DNA of 64,000 nucleotides from Deltaproteobacteria bacterium HGW-Deltaproteobacteria-15 (GTDB lineage: Bacteria > Desulfobacterota > DSM-4660 > Desulfatiglandales > HGW-15): positions 47,584 to 111,583 of the forward strand of contig PHBH01000011.1 in NCBI GenBank assembly GCA_002840535.1, in the 5' to 3' direction. Shown here one piece after another: positions 51,163 through 62,406 of the stretch. Under the pieces are notes generated by a model, which saw only the letters and a list, made by a program, of their open reading frames with translations, made no database searches and had not been told where the DNA came from. Both the position numbers and the translations under genes were made by a program. Every line of letters begins with the position of its first letter. Positions within the stretch are counted from its first letter, which is position 1.

Positions 51163-52596
51163 ATGAAGACAGCCGGCGAACCGAAAAAATCACCCCAACA
51201 CAGAAAGCGACGGGAAAACGATCCGCAGGAGCAGCTTCGTCGCAGGCTCGAGATCATGGAATGCATTTTCGACAGCATCTACAACGGGAGCATGGTGACC
51301 GATGCGGACGGCTATGTCACACACTTTAACATTCCTTACGGCCAGTTTCTGGGTGTGGACCCGAAAGACCAGATTGGAAGGCACTGTACGGATGTGGTCG
51401 AAAATTCCCGCATGCATATCGTGGCGCAGACGGGTAAGCCGGAGATCAACTTCACCCATCTCATCAAGGGCCAGAAAATGGTTGTGCAGCGGATCCCGAT
51501 CAAGAAGGACGGCAGGGTCATCGCCGTTTTCGGGCAGGTCATGTTCAAGGATGTACGTGATGTGACCCGGCTGGCCAGAAAGCTTTCCCTCCTGCAGTCC
51601 AAGGTGGCGATGTACGAGCAGGAGTTGATCTCCCTTCGGTCCACACGGCATACCCTGGACAGCATTGCCGGAGAATCGCACGCGATCCAGTCCCTAAAAA
51701 AGGAGGCGATGAAGGCAGCCGCCAACCTGCTCCCCGTTCTCATAACGGGGGAGAGCGGAACCGGAAAGGAACTCTTCGCCCAGGCCATCCATCATGCCGG
51801 CCCGAGAAGGCTTCACCCCTTTGTCCGGATCAACTGTTCCGCCATTCCCAAGGATCTGCTGGAGTCGGAGCTCTTCGGCTATGAGAGGGGGGCGTTCACC
51901 GGCGCCAGGGCTGAGGGGAAACCCGGGAAGTTCGAGATTGCGCGACTCGGCACCATTTTCCTCGATGAGATTGGAGACCTCCCTCTTTCCATGCAGCCCA
52001 AGCTGCTTCGTGTTCTCGAAGACAAGGAGTTCGAGAGGGTCGGCGGCACAACGGTTATCCGCTCCGACTTCCGGTTGATCACGGCAACAAATCAGAATCT
52101 CGAGGAAATGCTTGCGGACAAGTGTTTCCGGAAGGATCTTTTTTACAGACTGAACGTCATCCCTATCGCCGTCCCGCCGCTCAGGGAACGAAGGGAGGAC
52201 ATCCTTCCCACGGCGAAACACCTGCTGGCGCAGCTGGCCGCAGAGGCTTCCCTCCCCGAGCTTCACCTGTCCCGGGAGGCCTCGGAGGCGCTCTATAGTT
52301 ATGACTGGCCTGGAAACGTGAGAGAACTCTCAAACGTGCTGGAGCGGGTCCTTTCTTCTCTGGAGGGAGACACCATCCAACTCCCGGACCTCCCCTTTTA
52401 CCTTTATCGGGGACGCAGGAGCGCTCCGCCACAAAGCAAGGCTTCCCTGAAAGAGGCCCATGCCAGTGCGGAGAAGGAGACCATCCGCTATGCCCTGGCC
52501 GGTGCAAAGAACAACAAGGCCAAGGCTGCCCGGATGCTTGGAATCCACAGGACGCTTCTTTACAAGAAGATCAGGAAGTACGGACTGCCGCTGTAG
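51163..52596 (+). CDS. PAS-containing sigma-54 transcription activator
   Basis: The 477-residue activator has a PAS domain (residues ~30-140), the AAA+ domain with Walker A GESGTGKE, the sigma-54 contact loop GAFTGA, Walker B GTIFLDEIGDLP and the R-finger region FRKDLFYRLNV, and a Fis-type helix-turn-helix at the end (NNKAKAARMLGIHRTLLYKKI). There is no receiver domain, so the PAS probably senses a small ligand. AGGAGGG precedes the ATG. It lies between the 3-hydroxybutyrate and acetoacetate genes, as AtoC-like activators do, and candidate -24/-12 sites precede both. Confidence 0.94.
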   Translation: MKTAGEPKKSPQHRKRRENDPQEQLRRRLEIMECIFDSIYNGSMVTDADGYVTHFNIPYGQFLGVDPKDQIGRHCTDVVENSRMHIVAQTGKPEINFTHLIKGQKMVVQRIPIKKDGRVIAVFGQVMFKDVRDVTRLARKLSLLQSKVAMYEQELISLRSTRHTLDSIAGESHAIQSLKKEAMKAAANLLPVLITGESGTGKELFAQAIHHAGPRRLHPFVRINCSAIPKDLLESELFGYERGAFTGARAEGKPGKFEIARLGTIFLDEIGDLPLSMQPKLLRVLEDKEFERVGGTTVIRSDFRLITATNQNLEEMLADKCFRKDLFYRLNVIPIAVPPLRERREDILPTAKHLLAQLAAEASLPELHLSREASEALYSYDWPGNVRELSNVLERVLSSLEGDTIQLPDLPFYLYRGRRSAPPQSKASLKEAHASAEKETIRYALAGAKNNKAKAARMLGIHRTLLYKKIRKYGLPL

Positions 52597-52612
52597 GACA
52601 GGAAAGGAACTC

Positions 52613-52679
52613 GCCACGAAGACACAAAGACACGAAGAAAAACACAATCCCTTCCTTCGTGCCTTCGTGTCTTTGTGGC
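52613..52679. repeat. GACACGAAG-type inverted repeat, copy 2
   Basis: Left arm GCCACGAAGACACAAAGACAC (52613 on) faces right arm GTGTCTTTGTGGC with CTTCGTGCCTTC before it (52655-52679). It lies between the convergent activator and ligase genes and could act as a shared bidirectional transcript end. Confidence 0.85.
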
Positions 52680-52695
52680 AGAATTCGATATTCTC

Positions 52696-54651
<1,956 letters not shown>

Positions 54652-54712
54652 CTTTCCCTCCCTTGTAGTTGATCAGGCGCGGTGATTTGATTTCGGGATA
54701 TGCCTGCCGGCA

Positions 54713-54728
54713 TGCACCAGGCATCCCA
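54713..54728 (-). promoter_or_regulatory. candidate sigma-54 promoter for the acetoacetate-CoA ligase gene
   Basis: On the minus strand TGGGAT, five bases, GTGCA: the invariant GG and GC have the right 10-base spacing, with four of six and four of five consensus matches. It is about 60 bases before the start codon. Weaker than the candidate at 50168. Confidence 0.35.
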
Positions 54729-54764
54729 TTGCATCCGTTGTGGCAAGCAAGTTCTATACCAGAT

Positions 54765-54826
54765 AGATGCAGGATACAAGATGCAAGATGCAGGATGCAA
54801 GATGCAGGATGCAAGATACAGGATGA
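54765..54826. repeat. ATGCAGGATGCAAG tandem repeat
   Basis: About four to five units of 14 bases with minor variants (AGGATACAAGATGC and AGGATGCAAGATGC). Related inverted arms occur at 34056-34226. Confidence 0.85.
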
Positions 54827-54890
54827 ATGATAAAAGCTCCGCAAATATCAGAGTCAAACATCAGGGTTCGGGTCTGGATCTTTTGATTTT

Positions 54891-54934
54891 TTCATTCGAT
54901 GTTGGATGTTGGATGTTCGATGTTCGACGTTCAT
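54891..54934. repeat. GGATGTTGGATGTTCGATG repeat
   Basis: Reverse complement of the 16811-16850 unit. It lies directly after the stop of the ABC ATPase gene, next to the tandem repeat at 54765. Confidence 0.75.
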
Positions 54935-54936
54935 CT

Positions 54937-56529
54937 TCACCCTTCCGCCAACACCTCTTCAATCGGTCCTTTGCGGAAGACTCTTCCCTTCCTGAGCAGC
55001 AGGGCGTGGGTGAGTACCCAGGGGAGCTCGTCCCGGAGATGGGTTACGAAGATGATGGTCGTTTCTCCACGATTCCCGAGATTGTTCACGAGCTCCAGAA
55101 ACCGGTCCCTGTGCAACCCGTCCACACCCTGGCAGGGCTCATCCAGGACCAGCAGCGGAGGCCTTTTCACGAGGGCGCGTGCAAGGAGCACCAATCGCTG
55201 CTCCCCATAAGAGATGCTGTTGAAACCCTTTTCCCCGAAGTCCCTTATTCCCATATCGATCAACAGCGCCTCAGCAAGCCGGCGCTGATCGTCCGAAACC
55301 CTCCGGTGGAGCCCGATGGAATCAAAGAAGCCGGAGCAGACCACGTCCAGGCAGGAAAACCTCCGGGGGTAGTACAGGTGCAACTCGGGTGAGACCCACC
55401 CCACACGAGCCTTTATATCCCATATCGTTTCCCCGGATCCCCTCCGTCTCCCGAAAAGAGTGATTCTGTTCGCATAAGCCTGAGGATTATCCCCGAGGAT
55501 CAGGCTGAGGAGGGTGGTTTTTCCGGCGCCATTAGGCCCGAGAAGAGCCCAGTGTTCTCCCTTTCTGACCTCCCAGTCGACACCATTCAGAATGGTGTTG
55601 CCCTCATAGGATACCCTTACGTCGCTCAATTGCAGAAGGACCTGCCCCTCGGGATCATTCGCGCCCGACGGCCTTCTCTTGTGAATGTTCGGCCTTTCCG
55701 GTTTCAAAGCTCTGCTTGAGGAAAATCCCCTGAGGATTTCGTCCTTCACTCCCCTGGCAATGACGCGATGATCCTGAACGAGAAGCACGTGTGTCGCGGA
55801 ATCGGGTATCTCGTCCGCTCTCGCGGTCACAAGTACGAGAGTGGTTCCTCTTCGTATGACGTTTGGGATGCTGTCCCTCAGTCTGGCCTGGTTTTCATCA
55901 TCCAGCCCGGCAAAAGGGTTTTCGAGGATCAGCAATGAAGGACCCTTGATCAACGCCTCCGCAATCATCACCCTTCTCAGCTCTCCGTCGGATAGCGCAA
56001 TCAGTTTCTTGCTCCAGAGATCTTCGAGTGCCAGGATGCCGGAAAACTCTTCCGCGCTTGCGAGAAGCTGATCGGGAGTAAATCGTCTCCTGCTCATCCC
56101 CAAAGGGTCTGCAGGCTGCCGGAGAATGTATTCAGACACCAGCAGCGGATCGTCATCGGAAAAACTGCTCCACCGGGCCTGGTAGAAACCGGAGCCCTGG
56201 ACAGGAGGGGCTTTTCCGTATTCAGAGGAGACGCAAGCCACCAGGTCCTTGACTCTTTCAGGAGACACCGATACGGAGTCCAAGGGCTCTTCATCCGGGA
56301 AATGGTACAGGATCCTTCCGGAGGCCAGCGGGGCCTTTCCGAGAACGGCTTTCAGGAGGGCGGATTTTCCCGAGCCGTTCGGCCCGACAACGGCCCACTG
56401 CTGGCCGCTGCGGATTTCCCATGAGGTATCTTCAAAGACAATCCCTGCAGGGATACGAATGGAGATGCGATCGAGGGTAATGAAGGGGTTTCCTTCTCCA
56501 GGGTGATCTAAGACTGTCGAGGATTTCAT
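54937..56529 (-). CDS. tandem-domain ABC ATPase (ModF-like)
   Basis: The 530-residue soluble protein has two ATPase domains: first with Walker A GPNGSGKSA, signature-like ALSDGELRR and Walker B LLILENPFAGLD; second with Walker A GPNGAGKTT, signature SISYGEQRL and Walker B LLVLDEPCQGVD. In the first Walker B the Asp-Glu pair is replaced by Glu-Asn, so that site likely binds but does not hydrolyse ATP. The architecture matches ModF and YhiH-type duplicated ATPases, with no membrane domain. The second site is degenerate at SYGEQ. The start overlaps the flavoprotein stop as ATGA. Confidence 0.85.
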   Translation of the reverse strand: MKSSTVLDHPGEGNPFITLDRISIRIPAGIVFEDTSWEIRSGQQWAVVGPNGSGKSALLKAVLGKAPLASGRILYHFPDEEPLDSVSVSPERVKDLVACVSSEYGKAPPVQGSGFYQARWSSFSDDDPLLVSEYILRQPADPLGMSRRRFTPDQLLASAEEFSGILALEDLWSKKLIALSDGELRRVMIAEALIKGPSLLILENPFAGLDDENQARLRDSIPNVIRRGTTLVLVTARADEIPDSATHVLLVQDHRVIARGVKDEILRGFSSSRALKPERPNIHKRRPSGANDPEGQVLLQLSDVRVSYEGNTILNGVDWEVRKGEHWALLGPNGAGKTTLLSLILGDNPQAYANRITLFGRRRGSGETIWDIKARVGWVSPELHLYYPRRFSCLDVVCSGFFDSIGLHRRVSDDQRRLAEALLIDMGIRDFGEKGFNSISYGEQRLVLLARALVKRPPLLVLDEPCQGVDGLHRDRFLELVNNLGNRGETTIIFVTHLRDELPWVLTHALLLRKGRVFRKGPIEEVLAEG

Positions 56530-57122
56530 TCGGTTGTTTCTTTGATCGTCTTGACAAGGGCCTTTCCCGAAGCTCTGGCCTCTTCCAGATACTCCGGGTG
56601 TCTCAGCACGTCACCCTCGAAATCCAGGTCGCGGTAAAGGAGGGTCTTCCAGAGTTCCGTATCCAGGACATCGAAGAAATACCGCATGCTGAGGAGTATC
56701 CCGTCAAACAGCTTCTTGCCTTTGGTAGCCCCTGCGGAGATGAAAAGTCCTTTCTTGAGGTAGTGTTGTTTTCCAAACGGTCTATTCTCTATCCAGTGTT
56801 TCTTGACCCAGAGGGATTGGCAGCGATCCATGAGGATTTTGGTGTGCGCGCTGACCGCATAAAAGAAAACGGGGGATGCAAGCATCACTCCCCTGCACGC
56901 CAGGAGCTGATCATAAACCCGATCGAAATCGTCATGGATGACGCATCGCCCTGTCTTCTTGCATCCATAGATCTCCAGGCATGGAGACATCTTGAGGTCC
57001 CTGAGAATAATCTCTTTCACCTCTGCCCCCTCTTCCCTGGCCCCCTGAACAGCCTCACGAAGAAGCCGGGATGTGTTCCCGTCCCTTCGCGGGCTGCCAT
57101 ATATGGCCACCATCTGTTTCAT
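56526..57122 (-). CDS. flavodoxin-fold NAD(P)H:FMN oxidoreductase-like protein
   Basis: The 198-residue protein has the FMN-binding loop IYGSPRRDGNTSRLL at the start, the SPVFFYAVSAHTKILMDR flavin-side segment and the YGCKKTGRC cysteines after residue 50. It is of the NADPH-dependent FMN reductase or iron-sulfur flavoprotein type; the full Cys motif of the latter (CxxCxxC) is not complete, so a cluster is unlikely. It is followed directly by the tandem ABC ATPase. ATG 57122 was chosen; ATG 57113 is also possible. Confidence 0.82.
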   Translation of the reverse strand: MKQMVAIYGSPRRDGNTSRLLREAVQGAREEGAEVKEIILRDLKMSPCLEIYGCKKTGRCVIHDDFDRVYDQLLACRGVMLASPVFFYAVSAHTKILMDRCQSLWVKKHWIENRPFGKQHYLKKGLFISAGATKGKKLFDGILLSMRYFFDVLDTELWKTLLYRDLDFEGDVLRHPEYLEEARASGKALVKTIKETTE

Positions 57123-57997
57123 TTTTCCAAAATACAAGATTCAGGGCGAACGTTCAACTCGTTGCACATTGGAAATTCACTTTTCATTAATTCCTTCCGA
57201 TCTCCGAGCTCTTGGTGAAACTTCTTAGACAGGATAACAGGATCAACAGGATTTCAGTTTTGTGTACCCTCTTCCGAGCGACCTGTCCTCCATAGCTTTA
57301 CGCGAAGGAGGAAGCGGTCGTCACTTTTTCTATGGTCTTGACTGATCCCTGAAACCTTTCCATTCTGTCTGACTATGGGCAAGGATCATCAGAAGCATAG
57401 ATCCAGGTGCCTTCTTGAGAGACAGGCGATGCAGGATATGGAAAGAGCGTTTTGGGATAGACAACAGGTATGTGCAGAAATTGCACTTTTTGAGGATTGG
57501 CAAGCACACCGAAATCTCACGAGGCAGGATTCCATGGCGGATATTCTTGATACTCCAGGTTTCACCGGACTCGCTATTTGGCGCGGATCTTTGAAATCTG
57601 GCGGTGGCCATTCGATATGCCGTGTTTAGGATCGTAGTTCCATCATAACCCCATAAACTCCTTGACAAATCACCACAAGAGTGTACTCTTTGCGGGGAAT
57701 GGCCCTATCCGTCAACCACTGCAGGGGCAGCCATGGATTCCAAACAAAGTCCCTACATCTCCTCACGAGAGCAGGGCTTTGTCGTTTGCGGCCAATGCGG
57801 GATTTAAAAAGATAAAGGTTGTGATTCCTGAGAAGTAAGTGCCCTTTGAATCAGATCGTCAAAACAGGCTCTGCGCAATATTTTAGAAACATTGGTATGC
57901 TTTTCTGCAGATGACTCTACCCTATGCCAAAGAACAGGGTTACTTCTCACGAATCAGGTTGTCAACGTCCCGGAGTTCATGAATTGGAGGTCTGCTT
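57123..57997. other. long intergenic region with possible gene remnants
   Basis: Overlapping small frames on both strands (57375-57629 plus, 57330-57668 minus) show no domain. From about 57655 to 57807 the plus strand encodes a ~50-residue tail with two CxxC knuckles, CTLC and CGQC, about 45 residues apart, like a small zinc ribbon, but no start codon is in a good position. A TTGACA lies at 57662-57667. The base composition seems poorer in GC than in the flanks on the left. Confidence 0.4.
57655..57807 (+). pseudogene. zinc-ribbon-like fragment
   Basis: The frame ending in TAA at 57805-57807 reads CTLCGEWPYPS, then SREQGFVVCGQCGI at the end. Two CxxC pairs and the CGQCG end are typical of zinc ribbons. 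There is no ATG before the first pair, and a stop lies shortly upstream, so I treat it as a remnant. A second frame ending at 57837 (FKKIKVVIPEK) competes, so this is weak. Confidence 0.3.
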
Positions 57998-60900
57998 ATG
58001 CCCGAACTCAAGACAAATGCTGAGCGGAATGCACTAAAGGCGACAGAGCTCCCTGCTTTTCGCGGCGTGGCGCTTGCTGGGTTGAAGGACAGGGTGGCTG
58101 AAATGCTCAGCATGATTGGCAGAGTCAGGGAGCTTTTTTCTACATATACAAAGCATGACATCAGCCATATCGAATCAATGCTCCGGCATTTGGACTGGTT
58201 AATTCCACCATCCACACAGAAAGAAATGACTCCGGCTGACTGGCTATTGATTACTCTGTCAGTCTATTTTCATGACCTGGGAATGCTGGTCACAGCCGAG
58301 GAATTTGACAAACGAATGGAGGATCCAACTTTCGGCACATTTCTTGAGCAAATCAAGAGTGATCCCAAGTCTCAGGATTACCTTGGGCGGGCAAAGAAGA
58401 TGTCTGAAGAAGAGCGCCAGAGGTTCTTTTTCCAAGAGTTCATTCGGGAAAATCACCCGGCGAGGATCAAAGAATGGATTAAAGGGAGGCACTCGCGCCG
58501 CTGGGGTTCCTCCGTTGCGCCGATAGCGGTTGCCGTCCACGAACTTGTTCAGCCACTGCCAGCGAGATTTCGGGAGAATCTTGCGACAGTGTGTGAGAGC
58601 CATCATGAGAACAATCTCAACCGTACTGACCTGTATCCTCTGTGCCAGCTATACGGAAATGATACGGGCGAAATGGCTAATGTGCAGTTCGCGGCGTTGA
58701 TTTTGCGGACTGCTGACCTGATCCATGTAACGAAAGATCGTACCCCTTCCATAATGTATAAGACGATCAATTTTTCTGATCCCACGGGCGTTAAGGAATG
58801 GGACAAGCAGAAGGACACATTTTCCGTCCGGCATGTGGGCCGCACATTTGACCCCGATGATACGAGGACCCACGTAATCACCGTGAGCGCAGACTTCACA
58901 GAGGAAATGCCCTTCTTTGCGCTCACAGAATACCTTGCGTGGGCAGATAGCGAGATTAAACAAACTAAGCGGTGGAGCGACCAGAGCCGGGAGCACAAGG
59001 ATGCGTCTAACTTTTGGTTCCCATGGCATACGATTCGAGGTGATTTGCGAGTTGAAGGCAATCAACCGCAGCCGATGCGATTCGATTTCGATCGAGGCCG
59101 GCTCTTGGACCTCCTTGTTGGGCATGCCATCTACAATGACCCTACGGTGGCGATTAGGGAACTGCTTCAAAATGCCATTGATGCTGTCCGTTTTCAGCAC
59201 TACTTGGATGCCAAGCGAGCAGAGTCAAGCGCAACTGCTGCCCCTCCAATCGGGAAGGTCACGGTTTCGTGGAACACGGAAACCCGGCATTTGGTAGTCG
59301 AAGACAACGGGACAGGGATGGATCTTGACATAGTTAGATTTCACCTCATGCGAGTCGGTACCTCCTATTACGACACACCACAGTTCTCAATCGAACACAA
59401 GAACTTTACACCGATCTCGCGGTTCGGCATTGGTATTCTTACATGTTTCATGATTTCTGATGACATCGAAATCGTGACGTTCCGTCAGCCCCTCGGGCAC
59501 CGTATCAGAATGACTTCAGTGCATGCTGATTACCTCCTGCGTGAGTTGCCTGCTGGTGACCCAGTTGTCGCTAGCGTTGAACCGCATGGAACTCGCGTAA
59601 CGCTCACAATTCGAGAAGGAGTAGATTTGACCAAACGGTCCGTAGAGCAAATCCTGCGGTACTGGATTGTGCTTCCCACTTGCCTAGTGGAATACCGTGA
59701 ACGCGGCAAAGCGCCTGTACGGATTGGATATGACTCTCCAGCGGATGCATTGAATAAGATCCTCGAGCGAGCTGTCGAGACGGGTTGGGCTCCAGCAAAA
59801 GGAATTGAGGTGATTTCCAAAAGGCGTGATGTGGACGGCGCTTCCTATGAGATGGCCATACCAGTGCAATCCACCTGGTATCCCGAAAGAACGTTTTTTC
59901 CTATTAGAAGCAGTGAATTCCCGTCAGTCTGCATTGAAGGGATTTGCGTCTCCGAATCGTTGCCTGGATATGCGAAAGCTGAACGCCACGAAGGCAATGG
60001 AGTTGCGCTTGTATCCGTAAGGGGCGTTCGAGGGCTCAGGACCACGGTGTCACGATATGGATTGGAAGAGGATGATGAATCTTTGACCCTGGGCAAGATC
60101 TGCTGCGAAATGATTTTTGAGCATATTCGAGACGAACTTTTGCGGATCTCAAACGAAACAGGCAAGCCTTTGTCTCGGGCCTCGACTGCCGGGAAATGGC
60201 TTAGTTCTGATTTGTTCAAAATGGTGCAGAAGAAGGAGCTGCTTGACTACTTGCAGCAGTTGCTGAGTCAGTTGCCTATGATGGTGTTAGAAGCGCATGC
60301 GACAGTGGAGGGTTCCTCACCAGAGGAAAGGCGACTCGTAACCCCGGCCGCTTTGCGAAGTATCGCCCATTTTTGGACGATCGAATCTCGCCTAGTGGAT
60401 TCTCTTGGAATAATTTCCCGTGACCTTGGACGAGAGGTTAGCCTGAATGAATTCTTGCATGCACTCGCGCCTGACCTGGAGGAACTGCACTATTCTCCGA
60501 TTGTCTCGGATGCGCATCTTTTTTCTGAACACATCCTGACTCATCACCGCGCGGTCATGGTCAAGTTCAACCGTCTCTATCAACAGACAGCCATACAGTG
60601 GTGCCCATCTGATAAACTGCATAGCGACGTATTCACGGCGATAACTTCAGATGAACCGTTTATGCGAGAGTTGCATGCCCAGACTTTGCGGTTATCAGAG
60701 CTAGAAGGAGAAGCGGCTCTAATTGGTGATTTGCCCCACATGGGACTTAAGCCGATATTTGTAGCCACGATTGCTGGGGACGATCCCCAGGTGGAGATTG
60801 TCCGCACTCGAATCGCCTTGCTCATAAAAACAGGCAGTCAGTATGCACAGGTTTGGGATATACTTTTGCGGGCATTGTCATGGTGTTTCGAGAATAGGGG

Positions 60901-61195
60901 TTTCCTTCCTTGTGCGCGAGTTTTCTCCCTTCGAAATTTATTTCAGCTTGCGATACATGGTAATGAGCGTCAACTTTTCTTAATCGATCGAGGTATTCCA
61001 GTAATATCCCACAGTGGGTTGCGGACACCATTTAGTCGCACATGGGAGAAATGGGCCACACGCTGCAATGAAGACATTCATGAATTCGGGGGAGACATCG
61101 TTTTTCCACAGGAAATGGATTTCATTACAAGAGATCAAGTTTTCGACGCTTCCATGTATTGGCTGGACTGGCATCGCACGAAGAAGGACAAATAA
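57998..61195 (+). CDS. HD phosphohydrolase-GHKL (Hsp90-like) ATPase fusion protein
   Basis: This 1065-residue protein starts at ATG 57998 with GGAGG eight bases upstream. Residues ~40-260 contain an HD domain: KHDISH (first His), YFHDLGM (HD pair), ESHHE, and RTADLIHV (last Asp). Residues ~370-560 hold a GHKL ATPase of Hsp90/MutL type: IRELLQNAIDAV (Glu and Asn of the N box), VEDNGTGMD (G1), RFGIGILTCFMISDDIEI (G2-like lid) and EPHGTRVTLTI (G3). The remaining ~500 residues match no family I know. The pairing suggests ATP-driven conformational change controlling nucleotide hydrolysis, as in some anti-phage or stress systems. It stands alone next to a broken integrase. The domain calls are clear; the function is not known. 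Confidence 0.85.
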   Translation: MPELKTNAERNALKATELPAFRGVALAGLKDRVAEMLSMIGRVRELFSTYTKHDISHIESMLRHLDWLIPPSTQKEMTPADWLLITLSVYFHDLGMLVTAEEFDKRMEDPTFGTFLEQIKSDPKSQDYLGRAKKMSEEERQRFFFQEFIRENHPARIKEWIKGRHSRRWGSSVAPIAVAVHELVQPLPARFRENLATVCESHHENNLNRTDLYPLCQLYGNDTGEMANVQFAALILRTADLIHVTKDRTPSIMYKTINFSDPTGVKEWDKQKDTFSVRHVGRTFDPDDTRTHVITVSADFTEEMPFFALTEYLAWADSEIKQTKRWSDQSREHKDASNFWFPWHTIRGDLRVEGNQPQPMRFDFDRGRLLDLLVGHAIYNDPTVAIRELLQNAIDAVRFQHYLDAKRAESSATAAPPIGKVTVSWNTETRHLVVEDNGTGMDLDIVRFHLMRVGTSYYDTPQFSIEHKNFTPISRFGIGILTCFMISDDIEIVTFRQPLGHRIRMTSVHADYLLRELPAGDPVVASVEPHGTRVTLTIREGVDLTKRSVEQILRYWIVLPTCLVEYRERGKAPVRIGYDSPADALNKILERAVETGWAPAKGIEVISKRRDVDGASYEMAIPVQSTWYPERTFFPIRSSEFPSVCIEGICVSESLPGYAKAERHEGNGVALVSVRGVRGLRTTVSRYGLEEDDESLTLGKICCEMIFEHIRDELLRISNETGKPLSRASTAGKWLSSDLFKMVQKKELLDYLQQLLSQLPMMVLEAHATVEGSSPEERRLVTPAALRSIAHFWTIESRLVDSLGIISRDLGREVSLNEFLHALAPDLEELHYSPIVSDAHLFSEHILTHHRAVMVKFNRLYQQTAIQWCPSDKLHSDVFTAITSDEPFMRELHAQTLRLSELEGEAALIGDLPHMGLKPIFVATIAGDDPQVEIVRTRIALLIKTGSQYAQVWDILLRALSWCFENRGFLPCARVFSLRNLFQLAIHGNERQLFLIDRGIPVISHSGLRTPFSRTWEKWATRCNEDIHEFGGDIVFPQEMDFITRDQVFDASMYWLDWHRTKKDK

Positions 61196-61568
61196 CGAGA
61201 TTCGCATCCACTTGTTGGTCACGTGAAGAGTAACATCCTGTCCTAAGCGGAGTACATTTGTATCGGGACGAAAAATCTCTCGTGCATTTCTCAATCGTGA
61301 GGGGTCGAGCGTCCATTCGAGTATTGGTTTCTGTTAAAGGATAGGTGAATTGCTGCGGTTCCAGCACCTATCTGTGATATCTGTCCAGAGCCAGAGAATA
61401 TCCGCCTAAAGTGGAACCTTAGATATGTCTGCGTGATCCAAACCCAACCCGGACTATGTACAGCTGCTCTCTGGTCCTGCTTCTGGGCGAACACAAGATC
61501 CTGAGAGATGATGTTGGTATATGAGGTTTTCTGGGGCGAGATGCTTGAAGACCTCACCCCACCTTGGG
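61196..61568. other. intergenic region between HD-GHKL gene and integrase
   Basis: No gene or repeat recognised; a minus-strand frame at 61291-61572 has no homology. An attachment site of the integrase could lie here or past 62406, but no direct repeat is obvious. Confidence 0.4.
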
Positions 61569-62406
61569 TCATGAATAGAGGTTGTCAATCCACCGGATCG
61601 CTTCGGTGTCGGTCACCTTTTCGAGGTATCTTTGGGTAGTCGAAAGATTCGTGTGCCGGAGGATCACCTTGCTCACGATCTCCACCGGGACGCCGGATCG
61701 GGAGGCGTGGGTGGCCGCGTGGCGCCGGAGATCATGGGGCCTCAGCTCCACACCGACCGCATTGCTGGCCTTTTTCACGATCGCCCTAGCCGCCTCGTAG
61801 CAGATCGGGAAAATCCGGTCTTCCGGTTTGAAAGATTTCGCCTTCAGATAGTGCTTCAGTCGGTCGGCAACCTTCTGCGGGATGAAAACGGTCTCCTGCA
61901 CGCGGCCGCTCTTCGGTTCTCGGAGGGTCAGCTTTCTTTCGTTGACGTCAGTCGGGGTCAACTTAAGGACCTCTCCCACCCGCATGTCACCCCTGGCCAT
62001 GAGTTCCAGTAATAGCCGGTTCCGGGGCTTGACCGTTTTGAAGATCACCTCGTCAATCGTGTCTTTGTCAATGGTATTCCAGCGGGCAGGAGCCCTGTTC
62101 CGGACATAGCCGTTTCATCGCCGGGGTGGCCCACGGATTCTGGAAATCCGGGTCGAGATTGTTCCTTATGAAGTTGAAAAATGCCGAGAGATGAGCGTAG
62201 CGAACTCGCCGCGTCTGAGGCTTTTTGCCCTCGGCGACCCGGTTCAGAAAGGAGAGGATCTCCTCGGTGGAGATTTCTCCGATCTGCCGGTCAGTGAACT
62301 CGGCCAAGAACGCAGCCAAAGCCGCTTCATAGGATTTGAGGGTGTTTTCCCGGGAATGGGTTCTGTGGTACTCCAGCCAGATAGCGGCTGCTCGAGAGAC
62401 TTGCAT
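61569..62406 (-). pseudogene. tyrosine recombinase, frameshifted
   Basis: Two adjacent frames together give one XerC/D-like integrase. The first (start ATG 62406, AAAGGAGG seven bases upstream) encodes the SAM-like core-binding domain (YHRTHSRENTLKSYEAALAA, FLNRVAEGKKP) and breaks off after KRLC near 62105. The rest continues in another frame from about 62100 as RAPARWNTIDKDTIDEV and then ELMARGDMRVGEVLKL (catalytic Arg), HDLRRHAATHAS (His, Arg) and LRHTNLSTTQRYL (His and the nucleophile Tyr). A one-base insertion near 62098-62106 would explain it; a sequencing error is possible. Without it the protein would be about 280 residues, normal for short plasmid/island integrases. Confidence 0.82.

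Noticed and set aside
57330..57668. A 112-residue minus-strand frame considered as a transposase remnant
   Set aside because: No transposase motif (DDE or otherwise) can be seen and it overlaps an equally poor plus-strand frame.
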